Numbered from the stretch's first letter, positions 6,152-13,517 are shown. The stretch: DNA of 15,613 bases from an uncultured Lachnospiraceae bacterium (GCA_900539715.1 UQDA01000042.1:1-15613), one strand, 5' to 3'. Translations and numbers: made by a program. The notes: generated by a model from the letters alone, not told the origin.

Positions 6152-6859
6152 GTGCAGACGAGGGAAACGGTACTTTTGATTGAGGACGAGGAAAATATCA
6201 GTGATTTTATGGCAACGAGCCTGCGTGCACAGGGCTATAAGGCGGTATGTGCCAAAACGGCTGCGGAAGGAATCGCGCTCTCCTCTTCTTTATGCCCAGA
6301 TCTGATATTGCTGGATTTGGGCCTTCCTGACAGGGACGGCATGGATGTGATAAAAAGCGTGCGGAGCTGGTCGATGCTGCCTATCATCGTGATATCGGCG
6401 CGGAGCCAGGAAAAGGATAAGGTGGAGGCGCTGGATCTGGGGGCGGACGACTATGTGACAAAGCCGGTCGGTTCCTCTGAGCTTCTGGCCCGTGTGCGGA
6501 CGGCGCTCCGGCACGGTGCGGTGGCGGCTGGTGCGCGGCAGCCGTCAGAGATATTTAAGGTTGGGGCGCTGGAGCTGGATTTTGGAAAGCGACTTTTAAA
6601 GGTGGAAGGGACCGAGGTGCATTTGACGCAGGTGGAATATAAGATAGTGGCATTTCTGGCACGGAATGCGGGGCGGGTGATGACCTATGATGCGATAATC
6701 TCTCATGTATGGGGACCGTACATGGATGATAATAACCGTATATTGCGGGTCAATATGGCGAACATCCGCAGAAAACTCGAAAAAAATCCCGCCGAACCGG
6801 CATATTTGTTTACCGAAATCGGTGTAGGATACCGGATGGCGGAAGAGGAGAATGCTTAG
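6152..6859 (+). CDS. OmpR/KdpE-family response regulator
   Basis: A 235-residue two-domain regulator. The receiver has the acidic pair Glu11/Asp12, phospho-acceptor Asp55 in 'DLILLDLGLPDRDG', Ser82 and Lys104 in 'DDYVTKPVG'. The C-terminal winged helix contains 'VHLTQVEYKIVAFLARNAGRVMTYDAIISHVWG' and 'RVNMANIRRKLEKNP', close to KdpE. The start is GTG at 6152, directly after the kinase stop, with purine-rich AGGAGAGGAG a little over ten bases upstream. The kinase is the obvious partner. No kdpFABC genes are in the window, so potassium control is not shown. The stop overlaps the stop of the convergent kinase gene by four bases. Confidence 0.9.
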   Translation: MQTRETVLLIEDEENISDFMATSLRAQGYKAVCAKTAAEGIALSSSLCPDLILLDLGLPDRDGMDVIKSVRSWSMLPIIVISARSQEKDKVEALDLGADDYVTKPVGSSELLARVRTALRHGAVAAGARQPSEIFKVGALELDFGKRLLKVEGTEVHLTQVEYKIVAFLARNAGRVMTYDAIISHVWGPYMDDNNRILRVNMANIRRKLEKNPAEPAYLFTEIGVGYRMAEEENA

Positions 6860-7713
6860 GGCAGAAGCTGCCCCAGCAGATTTTCAAAGCAGACACCTTC
6901 CTGCTCGGGGATGCTGAGTCTATCGGAAAGGCGGATACAGTCGGCAACAAAACGGGCGGCTTTTTGGACAGAGGCATTAAAATCTGTACCCTTTACCGCA
7001 TCTGCCGCGAGGATGGCTGCAAAGATATCGCCTGTCCCGTGACGGGACTGACCGGCGGATGGCATTTCGCAGCGTGAAAAATGAAGTTTGCCGTCTTCTG
7101 CGCAAGAGAGGAAATTTAAAAATCCTTCTTCCTTTTCAGAAGAAAGGGGAAGACCGGTGATAACAACTCGGTCGGGACCGAGAGCATGGAGCTTTTGGCA
7201 GATGTCCTGCAGTTCGGCATCGTTCCAGCCCTGCATCTTCCACGGCGTATCTGTCAGGAGACAGGCTTCGGTGATGTTGGGCGTGATGATGTCTGCCAGT
7301 TTTACAAGCTCCTTTAGGTTAAGGCAGTGCTCTTTTGTGATGGTGCGGTAGGCTTTACCGCGGTCTCCCATGACGGGGTCGATAAGGACGGTCGGAGAGC
7401 CGGCATTCTTCTGGTCTTTTATGAAAGAGGAAACGATGGGAATCTGCTCTTTTTTTCCAAGAAAGCCGCAAAAAATGCCGTCGAAAGCGAGGTTTAGGTG
7501 CTTCCACTGTTCCAGATATCCCGGCATTTGCGTTGTAAAGTCCTGACAGAAAAAGGATGGAAAGCCGGTGTGATTTGAAAAGACGGAGGTGGGGACAGGA
7601 CATGCCTGTACTCCCATCACACTCAAAATAGGAAGGACCTCAGTGGTAGAACAGCGTCCGTAGCCCGCAAAGCTGTTGATGGCAGCGACTTTTGGGGGAA
7701 TTTTGCAGTTCAT
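6856..7713 (-). CDS. pyridoxamine/pyridoxal kinase-like protein (PdxY/PdxK type)
   Basis: A 285-residue ribokinase-fold enzyme expected to phosphorylate pyridoxamine, pyridoxine or pyridoxal with ATP in the cytoplasm (vitamin B6 salvage). Visible family signatures are 'INSFAGYGRCSTTEVLPIL' at the N-terminus, 'FSNHTGFPSF' (about 45-54), the 'DPVMGDRGKAY' loop (112-122) and the catalytic anion-hole GTGD with Asp229. The initiation codon overlaps the stop of the upstream S-component gene as ATGA, so translation is probably coupled. This pairing of kinase and vitamin transporter supports a B6 role. Related kinases can act on hydroxymethylpyrimidine, so thiamine salvage remains an alternative. Confidence 0.88.
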   Translation of the reverse strand: MNCKIPPKVAAINSFAGYGRCSTTEVLPILSVMGVQACPVPTSVFSNHTGFPSFFCQDFTTQMPGYLEQWKHLNLAFDGIFCGFLGKKEQIPIVSSFIKDQKNAGSPTVLIDPVMGDRGKAYRTITKEHCLNLKELVKLADIITPNITEACLLTDTPWKMQGWNDAELQDICQKLHALGPDRVVITGLPLSSEKEEGFLNFLSCAEDGKLHFSRCEMPSAGQSRHGTGDIFAAILAADAVKGTDFNASVQKAARFVADCIRLSDRLSIPEQEGVCFENLLGQLLP

Positions 7714-8309
7714 GCGTTTTCACCTTCTTTTCCAATTCTGAAAAACAGTCCTGCTTTTTTTAGAGAGGGCAGCAGCGCCATATAGATGGTTACCGCAACG
7801 ATAGCGGACAGTACGGTGTTGATGGAGGTGGAAGCAATATTCCATGCGAGCGTCACCTCTGCCGCAGGTTTTCCAAGGATGAAGATTTTGTAGATATAGC
7901 CGACCAGAGGGTCAAATACAGTATTGAACAAGAGTCCGCTTAGGGAGGCAAGCGTCACCCGGCGGGCTATCTTTTTTTTATCGGTCAGATGGGTGATATG
8001 ACCGAAGCGATGGGCAACGATACCGGTGATAAGCCCGATGCAGAGCTTTAAAATAAAGGTCTTGGGAGCATATATTACATAGATAGGGTCGAACAGATCG
8101 CCGATAGTCATACCGATGGCGCCGCCAAGCCCCCCCAAAGGACCTCCGAGGATGAGCGCACCTAAAACACAGACCGCATTACCCAGATGGATGGAGGTCG
8201 CATCTCCGCCGGGGAGAGGTATCTTAAACTGCAAAAAGGTAAAAACAACGTAGGACAGAGCTGCGAATACGCCGGTAAGGGCGATTTTCTGAAGCTTTTC
8301 ATTTTTCAT
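7710..8309 (-). CDS. ECF transporter S component, probably for vitamin B6
   Basis: A 199-residue protein with about six membrane helices, beginning 'MKNEKLQKIALTGVFAALSYVVFTF' and containing 'HLGNAVCVLGALILGGPLGGLGGAIGMTIGDLFDP', a pattern of ECF S components in the riboflavin/pyridoxine-like group. The start at 8309 has AAAGGAG (8317-8323 on this strand) seven bases away; the frame stays open upstream to 8405 but has no supporting ribosome site there. Overlap with the pyridoxamine-kinase-like gene (ATGA) points to B6 uptake, like proposed PdxU-type proteins. That specificity is inferred from context only, and a thiamine-precursor role is possible. Energy-coupling subunits are not encoded here. 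Confidence 0.85.
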   Translation of the reverse strand: MKNEKLQKIALTGVFAALSYVVFTFLQFKIPLPGGDATSIHLGNAVCVLGALILGGPLGGLGGAIGMTIGDLFDPIYVIYAPKTFILKLCIGLITGIVAHRFGHITHLTDKKKIARRVTLASLSGLLFNTVFDPLVGYIYKIFILGKPAAEVTLAWNIASTSINTVLSAIVAVTIYMALLPSLKKAGLFFRIGKEGENA

Positions 8310-8376
8310 GTCGGTGCTCCTTTGCTGTAGGTTTTTCCATATCATACGCAAGAAATGGACTGATTGAAAGTGCCAT

Positions 8377-8405
8377 TTTATATTTTTTTTACCATGCCAG
8401 TACAA
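8377..8405 (-). promoter_or_regulatory. predicted promoter of the B6 operon
   Basis: On the minus strand TTGTAC (8405-8400) is followed after 17 bases, including eight A, by TATAAA (8382-8377). Transcription would start near 8370 and leave about 60 untranslated bases. I see no riboswitch fold in that leader. It is back to back with the lacI-like promoter, about 56 bp apart. Confidence 0.6.
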
Positions 8406-8461
8406 AGGAAACAGAAGAGCTATGGAAAAATAATTTACGAATTTTTAGTAATTTATCCATA

Positions 8462-8490
8462 TTGACGTGGAAGGGATGCTAAACTATAAT
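8462..8490 (+). promoter_or_regulatory. predicted sigma-A promoter of the LacI-family gene
   Basis: TTGACG (8462-8467) and a perfect TATAAT (8485-8490) are exactly 17 bases apart. The predicted start at about 8497 lies only a few bases before a LacI-type palindrome. A start codon at TTG 8499 would leave almost no leader, so translation begins further on. Confidence 0.8.
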
Positions 8491-8499
8491 GAAAGAAAT

Positions 8500-8513
8500 T
8501 GAAAGCGATTTCA
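8500..8513 (+). promoter_or_regulatory. LacI/CcpA-type operator at the lacI-like promoter
   Basis: TGAAAGCGATTTCA fits TGNAANCGNTTNCA at every fixed position and has the central CG step of LacI-family sites. It begins ten bases after the -10 hexamer, where a bound repressor would block initiation or early elongation. Autoregulation by the adjacent regulator is likely; the same sequence also satisfies the CcpA cre consensus. Confidence 0.75.
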
Positions 8514-8528
8514 GAATGGAGATCATTT

Positions 8529-9596
8529 ATGATGCAGGCGTCAAGAGGGAATGAGGGGAGCAAGGCCATAACGATATATGATATTGCAAGGGAAGCGGGA
8601 GTTTCCGCAGCAACGGTTTCGAGGGTGCTGACCAAGAGTGCGAACGTGCGTCCGGAGAAGAAGGAAAAGGTTCAGGCTCTGATAGAGAAGTATAATTTCA
8701 GGCCGAATGCACTTGCGAAAGGACTGGCGGATACGAAGAGCAAGGTAATAGGCATCCTGTCTGCCGATGTCAGGAACCCGTATTACGCTGAGCTTTTTGT
8801 CTCATGCGAGCAGGCGGCACGGGAGGCAGGATATTCTGTTTTGCTGTTTAATACGCTTGGGGAGATAGATCTGGAGGAGCGTATGCTGGAAAAGCTCCAG
8901 GCGCAGAGGGTAGATGCTATCATCCAGATGGGGGGAAGAGTGGACGATCTTGTTTCCAATCTGGAATATGTGGAGCTTGTCAATCAGGTGATGGCGAGTG
9001 TTCCGGTCGTCGTAACAGGAAAACTGGAAGGGACGGCGTGCAGTATGGTCAGGATAGACAGTATGGGGGCGATGGATCTTTTGATGGATCATCTGATCGG
9101 ACTGGGACATGAACGAATCGCCTTTGTGGGCGGAAACATGGCGGTGCTTTCAACGTATGAAAAGCTCCTCAGATATAAACAGGTACTCAAGGAAAACAAC
9201 ATCCCGTATGATCGGGAGCTGATATTGGAAGGCTCTTATAATGAAAAGAGCGGGTATGAGCAGATGAACCGTCTGTTTGAAAAAAATATTCCGGTAACGG
9301 CGGTTGTGGCTGTCAACGACTTTGCGGCAGCCGGGATCGTGCGGAGCATCATGGAGCACGGATACCGGATACCGGAGGATATTTCACTGGTCAGCTTTGA
9401 TAATACCTATATTGCAGAGCTGATGATACCGCGGTTGACGAGCATTGATTACGATTATGCGGAGTTTGGGAGGAAGCTGGTTAAAACGGCGGTTGATGAG
9501 ATAGAGGGAGGAGAAGGGAGAAGATTTGTAACGGTAACTCCGGTTCTGATAGAACGGGAGAGCAGCGGAAGAGCCAGAACGGTACAAAAGGATTGA
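8529..9596 (+). CDS. LacI family transcriptional regulator
   Basis: A 355-residue regulator. The N-terminal helix-turn-helix 'TIYDIAREAGVSAATVSRVL' (about 15-34) is followed by the hinge 'NFRPNALAKGLADTKSKVIGIL', which contains the family's NALA-type minor-groove contact. The rest is a periplasmic-binding-protein-like ligand domain ('VSCEQAAREAGYSVLLFNT', 'GMGHERIAFVGG'-like stretch and C-terminal 'DISLVSFDNTYIAELMIPRLTSID'). ATG 8529 is chosen for GGAGA seven bases upstream; ATG 8532 is a close alternative. TTG 8499 in the same frame lies at the predicted transcription start and is rejected. It most likely controls the transporter and GH35 genes that follow, with a galactoside or derived sugar as inducer (inference). 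Confidence 0.92.
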   Translation: MMQASRGNEGSKAITIYDIAREAGVSAATVSRVLTKSANVRPEKKEKVQALIEKYNFRPNALAKGLADTKSKVIGILSADVRNPYYAELFVSCEQAAREAGYSVLLFNTLGEIDLEERMLEKLQAQRVDAIIQMGGRVDDLVSNLEYVELVNQVMASVPVVVTGKLEGTACSMVRIDSMGAMDLLMDHLIGLGHERIAFVGGNMAVLSTYEKLLRYKQVLKENNIPYDRELILEGSYNEKSGYEQMNRLFEKNIPVTAVVAVNDFAAAGIVRSIMEHGYRIPEDISLVSFDNTYIAELMIPRLTSIDYDYAEFGRKLVKTAVDEIEGGEGRRFVTVTPVLIERESSGRARTVQKD

Positions 9597-9623
9597 TACC
9601 GAATTCATAAAAAATGACTAGAG

Positions 9624-9654
9624 AGGCTGTATCCAAACGGGTGCAGCCTTTTTC
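9624..9654 (+). terminator. intrinsic terminator after the LacI-family gene
   Basis: GGCTGTATCC (9625-9634) pairs over all ten bases with GGGTGCAGCC (9639-9648), including two G-U pairs, around an AAAC tetraloop, extended by A9624-T9649 and followed by a T-run. It separates the regulator from the transporter operon. Confidence 0.9.
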
Positions 9655-9741
9655 TTTTACAGTAGACAGTGAAAAATATACAAAATGAGCAATTTAAAAT
9701 TGTAAAAAAGTGCAAAAATATAAAATCTATATAAATAGATA

Positions 9742-9770
9742 TTGAAAATATTATGACACAGTGCTATTAT
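9742..9770 (+). promoter_or_regulatory. predicted sigma-A promoter of the sugar transporter operon
   Basis: TTGAAA (9742-9747) and TATTAT (9765-9770) are 17 bases apart in an AT-rich stretch. The predicted start is about 9777, immediately before two LacI-type operators, and 57 bases before the first permease start codon. Confidence 0.75.
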
Positions 9771-9777
9771 ATGAATA

Positions 9778-9791
9778 TGAAATCGGTTGCA
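9778..9791 (+). promoter_or_regulatory. LacI/CcpA-type operator 1 of the transporter operon
   Basis: TGAAATCGGTTGCA matches TGNAANCGNTTNCA at all fixed positions. It sits at the predicted +1, almost the same offset from its -10 hexamer as the operator in front of the regulator gene. Confidence 0.72.
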
Positions 9792-9798
9792 AAACTGG

Positions 9799-9812
9799 TG
9801 CAACCGGATACA
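9799..9812 (+). promoter_or_regulatory. LacI/CcpA-type operator 2 of the transporter operon
   Basis: TGCAACCGGATACA matches the same pattern with one change (A for T at position 10). Its central CG is exactly 21 bp from that of operator 1, so both sites face the same side of the helix. The two sites also contain the inverted arms CGGTTGCA (9784-9791) and TGCAACCG (9799-9806), which could form a leader hairpin. Confidence 0.55.
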
Positions 9813-9833
9813 AAGAGAGAGCGAGGTTGAATC

Positions 9834-10766
9834 ATGAAAAAGTCAAAAAGCGAACTGACCTTTTTCCAGAAAGTGAAGCGGCACAGGACCCTTCTTCTGA
9901 TGTGTGCTCCGGCAGTGCTGTTCTTCTTTGCTTTTAACTATGTGCCCCTGCCGGGCATTTATGTAGCGTTTGTCAAGTTCAATTACCGGAAGGGAATCTT
10001 CGGGAGCAAGTTTATCGGACTCGATAATTTTGAGTTCCTGCTGAGCTCCGGGAAGCTGTGGGATCTGACGAAGAATACGATATTATATAATCTGGCGTTT
10101 ATCCTGCTCGGCAATTTGCTTGCGATATTTGTGGCGATACTCTTAAATGAGATGCGCTGCAAATGGTTTAAGAAGGTATCCCAGACGATCATGTTCCTTC
10201 CCTACTTTATTTCACAGGTACTGATAGGTCTTCTGGTATTTAACCTGCTGAACTTTGATACCGGTTTCGTGAACACGATACTGGCGAATATGGGACTGGA
10301 AAAGTGGCAGCCATATTCCGATCCGACGGTATGGCCGATACTGATGGTGATCATTTATCTGTGGCAGCAGACAGGATATCAATCGGTTGTTTATTTTGCG
10401 GCAATCATGGGTATCGACGGAGAGATGATGGAGGCAGCGAAAGTGGACGGCGCGAACGGTTTCCAAAGGATACGTTATATCATCCTTCCTTCCCTGAAGC
10501 CGACGATGGTCATCCTGCTGCTGTTTGCGCTGGGCGGTATCGTAAAAGGAAACTTCGGATTGTTCTATAATATCGTAGGAACGAACCCGATCCTGTACAA
10601 TACGACGGACATCATAGAAACATATGTATACCGTGCGACAATGACGGACTTCAATTTCTCAACGGCGTCGGCAGTCGGCCTGTATCAGTCGGTGGTTGGC
10701 TTTGTTATCGTAATGACGGTCAACTATATAGTAAAGAAGATAGAACCGGATTATTCCCTGTTCTGA
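9834..10766 (+). CDS. carbohydrate ABC transporter permease, LplB type (CUT1)
   Basis: A 310-residue inner permease with about six membrane segments ('LLLMCAPAVLFFFAFNYVPLPGIYVAF' first). The cytoplasmic coupling loop is seen as 'EAAKVDGANGFQRIRYIILPSLKP' starting at Glu200, a good EAA motif for docking to the ATPase. The N-terminal pattern 'NYVPLPGIYVAFVKFNY' is characteristic of LplB/YteP-like permeases that import oligosaccharides. GAGG lies seven bases before the ATG. It forms a heterodimer with the next gene product. No ATP-binding subunit is encoded here, as is usual for this group, which relies on a shared MsmX-like ATPase. Confidence 0.92.
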   Translation: MKKSKSELTFFQKVKRHRTLLLMCAPAVLFFFAFNYVPLPGIYVAFVKFNYRKGIFGSKFIGLDNFEFLLSSGKLWDLTKNTILYNLAFILLGNLLAIFVAILLNEMRCKWFKKVSQTIMFLPYFISQVLIGLLVFNLLNFDTGFVNTILANMGLEKWQPYSDPTVWPILMVIIYLWQQTGYQSVVYFAAIMGIDGEMMEAAKVDGANGFQRIRYIILPSLKPTMVILLLFALGGIVKGNFGLFYNIVGTNPILYNTTDIIETYVYRATMTDFNFSTASAVGLYQSVVGFVIVMTVNYIVKKIEPDYSLF

Positions 10767-10788
10767 TCTGAATCGGAGGTTATGAATC

Positions 10789-11715
10789 ATGGCAAAAAAA
10801 CAGGATAAAGATATGGTCGATTCCGGGGCGAAGGTAAAGCTTGGCGCATCGGACAGGGTGATACGGGGCTTCGGATATGCATTTATGACGATCTATGCGG
10901 TCTGCTGCATCATTCCGTTTATCATTATCATCAGCACGTCGTTTACGAGTGAGCTGACGATCCGGGCGGAAGGCGTTCAGCTTATCCCGAAGGATTTCAC
11001 ATTAAAAGCATATGAAATGGTATGCAAGAGCGGCGCAATTTGGTGGTCCTATGCGCTTACGATCGTGATGACGATAGTGGGCACGCTGGCAGGCCTTGCA
11101 ATCATTGCGATGACGGGTTATGCGCTGCAGAGAAAGGATTTTCATTTCCGCAATGCGATTTCCTTCTATATTTACTTTACGAGCCTGTTTTCCGCAGGAC
11201 TTGCACCCTACTATCTGGTAATGGTGCAGTGGTATCACTTGAAGGACAACTATCTGGCAGTGCTCCTGCCGCTTCTGATGTCGCCATGGCTGATCATTCT
11301 GATGAAAAACTTTGTCAAGGCGATACCGCATGAGATTACGGAATCCGGGAAAATAGACGGTGCGGGAGACATGAAGATATTTACGGCGCTCATTCTTCCG
11401 ATGCTGAAACCGGCGCTGGCAACGATAGGTTTGTTCCTTGCGCTGGGTTACTGGAATGAATGGTATCAGTCCTCCCTGTTTTTAAGCTCCAAGGTGGATA
11501 TCAAGCCGCTGCAGTATACGCTGTATGAAATCGTCAATAAGACACAGGCGCTGAAAAACTCGGTGGCAGGGCAGTATGTCAATCTGGCGGATATCCCTCA
11601 GGAGTCCGTAAAGATGGCGAACGCGGTGCTGGCGACCGGTCCGATCGTTCTTTTGTATCCTTTTGTACAGAAATATTTCATCAGCGGCATTACCGTAGGT
11701 GCGGTAAAGGGATGA
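10789..11715 (+). CDS. carbohydrate ABC transporter permease, YtcP/AraQ type (CUT1)
   Basis: A 308-residue permease with six predicted membrane segments, the partner of the preceding LplB-type protein. The coupling loop reads 'ESGKIDGAGDMKIFTALILPMLKP' from Glu185, where the EAA signature is degraded to ESG, as is common in the second CUT1 permease. The C-terminal 'YPFVQKYFISGITVGAVKG' is the family's typical ending. GGAGG is placed well upstream of ATG 10789, 22 bases after the previous stop, so the two are cotranscribed. Substrate cannot be read from the sequence; the GH35 gene downstream suggests a beta-galactoside. Confidence 0.93.
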   Translation: MAKKQDKDMVDSGAKVKLGASDRVIRGFGYAFMTIYAVCCIIPFIIIISTSFTSELTIRAEGVQLIPKDFTLKAYEMVCKSGAIWWSYALTIVMTIVGTLAGLAIIAMTGYALQRKDFHFRNAISFYIYFTSLFSAGLAPYYLVMVQWYHLKDNYLAVLLPLLMSPWLIILMKNFVKAIPHEITESGKIDGAGDMKIFTALILPMLKPALATIGLFLALGYWNEWYQSSLFLSSKVDIKPLQYTLYEIVNKTQALKNSVAGQYVNLADIPQESVKMANAVLATGPIVLLYPFVQKYFISGITVGAVKG

Positions 11716-11728
11716 GAAAGATTGATTT

Positions 11729-11742
11729 TGAAAGCAGTTTCA
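11729..11742 (+). promoter_or_regulatory. LacI/CcpA-type operator upstream of the binding-protein gene
   Basis: TGAAAGCAGTTTCA matches the pattern with one change (A for G in the central CG). The outer ten bases equal those of the site at 8500. A weak TTGATT (11722-11727) and GATTAT (11746-11751) flank it, so it may lie inside a second promoter that lets the binding protein be made in excess of the permeases. Confidence 0.5.
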
Positions 11743-11803
11743 CAGGATTATTTACCCGCAAGGGAAAAAATAATAAATTATATTTCATGAACGGAGGTTT
11801 TTT

Positions 11804-13480
11804 ATGAAAAAGAGAGTTCTTGCACTGTTTCTGGCAACAACGATGGCAGCAGGACTGACCGCATGCGGCGGTTCTTCTGACACTGCGGCAACGGCCGCAA
11901 AAGAGCCTGCTGCGGAAGCAGGCGCAGAGACGGATGCTGCAGAAGAAGGCGGAGAGGCTGCGGCAACAGGCGATGCGTGGGATGCATGGTCCGAGGTGGA
12001 CACATCCGAGCATGTGGTGATCAATTACATGACAACGGGCGATAAGCCCTCAGGCGAGCTGGCAGCAACCGTAGATGCGGCGCTGGCTGAGCTGAACGAT
12101 ATTCTGACAGAAAAGATCAATGCAGAGCTGCAGATCTACTATATTTCCTGGACAGATTATCTTTCCAATTACAACCTGACATTGGCTCAGATGGACGGTT
12201 CTGTAGATTTGGTCGGCACGGCTTCCGACTGGCTGGATGCGTGGCCGAATGCGAAAAACGGCGCGTTCCTTGAGCTGTCTGAGGAAATGCTGCAGACCTA
12301 TGCGCCCAAGACATGGGCGAGCGTATCCCCTGAGCACTGGGAGCTGTGTAAATATGACGGCGAGATTTATCTGATGCCTGAAGACAACTACGCGCAGTGG
12401 ACCAACCACGGCTTTATCTACCGTATGGACTGGGCGAAGGAGGCAGGACTTGCAGACGGCGTTCAGAGCTGGGAAGATCTGACAACCTATTTTAAATATG
12501 TAAAAGAAACTTATCCTGATATTACCCCGTGGGATTCCGATGGTACCCAGTATGGTCAGATGGCCGGCGGCTGGATTACTTCTCACTCTGATTATGTTTC
12601 CATTGACGGTATCAGTGCAAATGCAATGTGGGGCGGTACAAAGGATGATCTGTATACCATTTACTCTCCTTACATGACAGAGACAGATTCTTTGGTAGAA
12701 TATGCGAAGATGATGAAAGAATGGGATGAGATCGGTGTATGGCAGACAGATGTTCTGAATAACACCGCATCTACAAACCGTGACGATTACAGAGTAGGTA
12801 AAGTTGCGGCAGAGCAGCATCATACCCAGACATGGACAGACCTTGTAAGCCATACGACTCAGAACACAATCTACGATACTGACGAAGATGCAGAAACAGG
12901 CTTCTTCTACTTTGGTCAGGAAACAGGTAACGTAGTGGCATTAAATATCACGCACGGCGCGATGGCGGTTTCTGCCGGTTCCGAGAATCCGGAGAGAGCC
13001 CTGATGGTTTACGATATGATCCGCAACGATCCGGAATGCTATCAGCTTCTGTGCTACGGTCAGGAAGGCGTATCCTGGGAGAAGACAGGCGACGGAATGA
13101 AGACAACTCCGGAAGGCTACAATGCGGATACCCAGAACGTAAACGGTGTTACAAACTTCTGGTGGGGCAGAAACGACGACCTGGAGATCAGGGACGCTTC
13201 CAGAAACTGGGAGAAGATTGACGCTCTGTATGCGGAATATGACAGCAAGAAGATCGACTATCCTTATGGACAGTTTATCTTAAACAATGACAACATCCAG
13301 TCCTATATTGCCAATATCAATGAAATCTACACCAACTACATGAAGCAGATTTCCTTTGGTAAATACTCCGGTACTGCAGAAGAAATCGTTGCAGAATTCC
13401 AGCAGGCATTAAAGGATGCGGGCATCGATATCGTGACAGAAGAAATCCAGAGACAGATCGACGAAGTTTACGGCGAATAA
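11804..13480 (+). CDS. extracellular sugar-binding lipoprotein of the ABC transporter
   Basis: A 558-residue solute-binding protein. The N-terminus 'MKKRVLALFLATTMAAGLTAC' is a lipoprotein signal with lipobox LTAC and lipidated Cys21, followed by an Ala/Glu-rich tether, so the mature protein is anchored outside the membrane. The body is the LplA-like family 1 binding protein fold; the C-terminal part ('ENPERALMVYDMIRNDPECYQLLCYG', 'YPYGQFILNNDNI', 'QQALKDAGIDIVTEEIQRQIDEVY') resembles the DUF3502 region of LplA-like proteins. Length is typical. Aromatic residues are plentiful, in keeping with oligosaccharide binding. GGAGG is seven bases before the ATG. It delivers substrate to the two permeases upstream; the exact sugar is unknown. 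Confidence 0.92.
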   Translation: MKKRVLALFLATTMAAGLTACGGSSDTAATAAKEPAAEAGAETDAAEEGGEAAATGDAWDAWSEVDTSEHVVINYMTTGDKPSGELAATVDAALAELNDILTEKINAELQIYYISWTDYLSNYNLTLAQMDGSVDLVGTASDWLDAWPNAKNGAFLELSEEMLQTYAPKTWASVSPEHWELCKYDGEIYLMPEDNYAQWTNHGFIYRMDWAKEAGLADGVQSWEDLTTYFKYVKETYPDITPWDSDGTQYGQMAGGWITSHSDYVSIDGISANAMWGGTKDDLYTIYSPYMTETDSLVEYAKMMKEWDEIGVWQTDVLNNTASTNRDDYRVGKVAAEQHHTQTWTDLVSHTTQNTIYDTDEDAETGFFYFGQETGNVVALNITHGAMAVSAGSENPERALMVYDMIRNDPECYQLLCYGQEGVSWEKTGDGMKTTPEGYNADTQNVNGVTNFWWGRNDDLEIRDASRNWEKIDALYAEYDSKKIDYPYGQFILNNDNIQSYIANINEIYTNYMKQISFGKYSGTAEEIVAEFQQALKDAGIDIVTEEIQRQIDEVYGE

Positions 13481-13517
13481 GCCGAAGAGGCGGCAGATAT
13501 GATATCGGCCGCAAGCA

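Noticed and set aside
8499..8528. TTG 8499 as the start of the LacI-family protein
   Set aside because: It lies at the predicted transcription start and within the operator; ATG 8529 has a proper GGAGA site and gives the normal N-terminus.
12050..12853. Long minus-strand ORF opposite the binding-protein gene
   Set aside because: Composition is a shadow of the coding strand, no start signals, and the sense gene is unmistakable.
13500..13513. TGATATCGGCCGCA as a fourth LacI-type operator before GH35
   Set aside because: Only seven of ten fixed positions match and no promoter is nearby.
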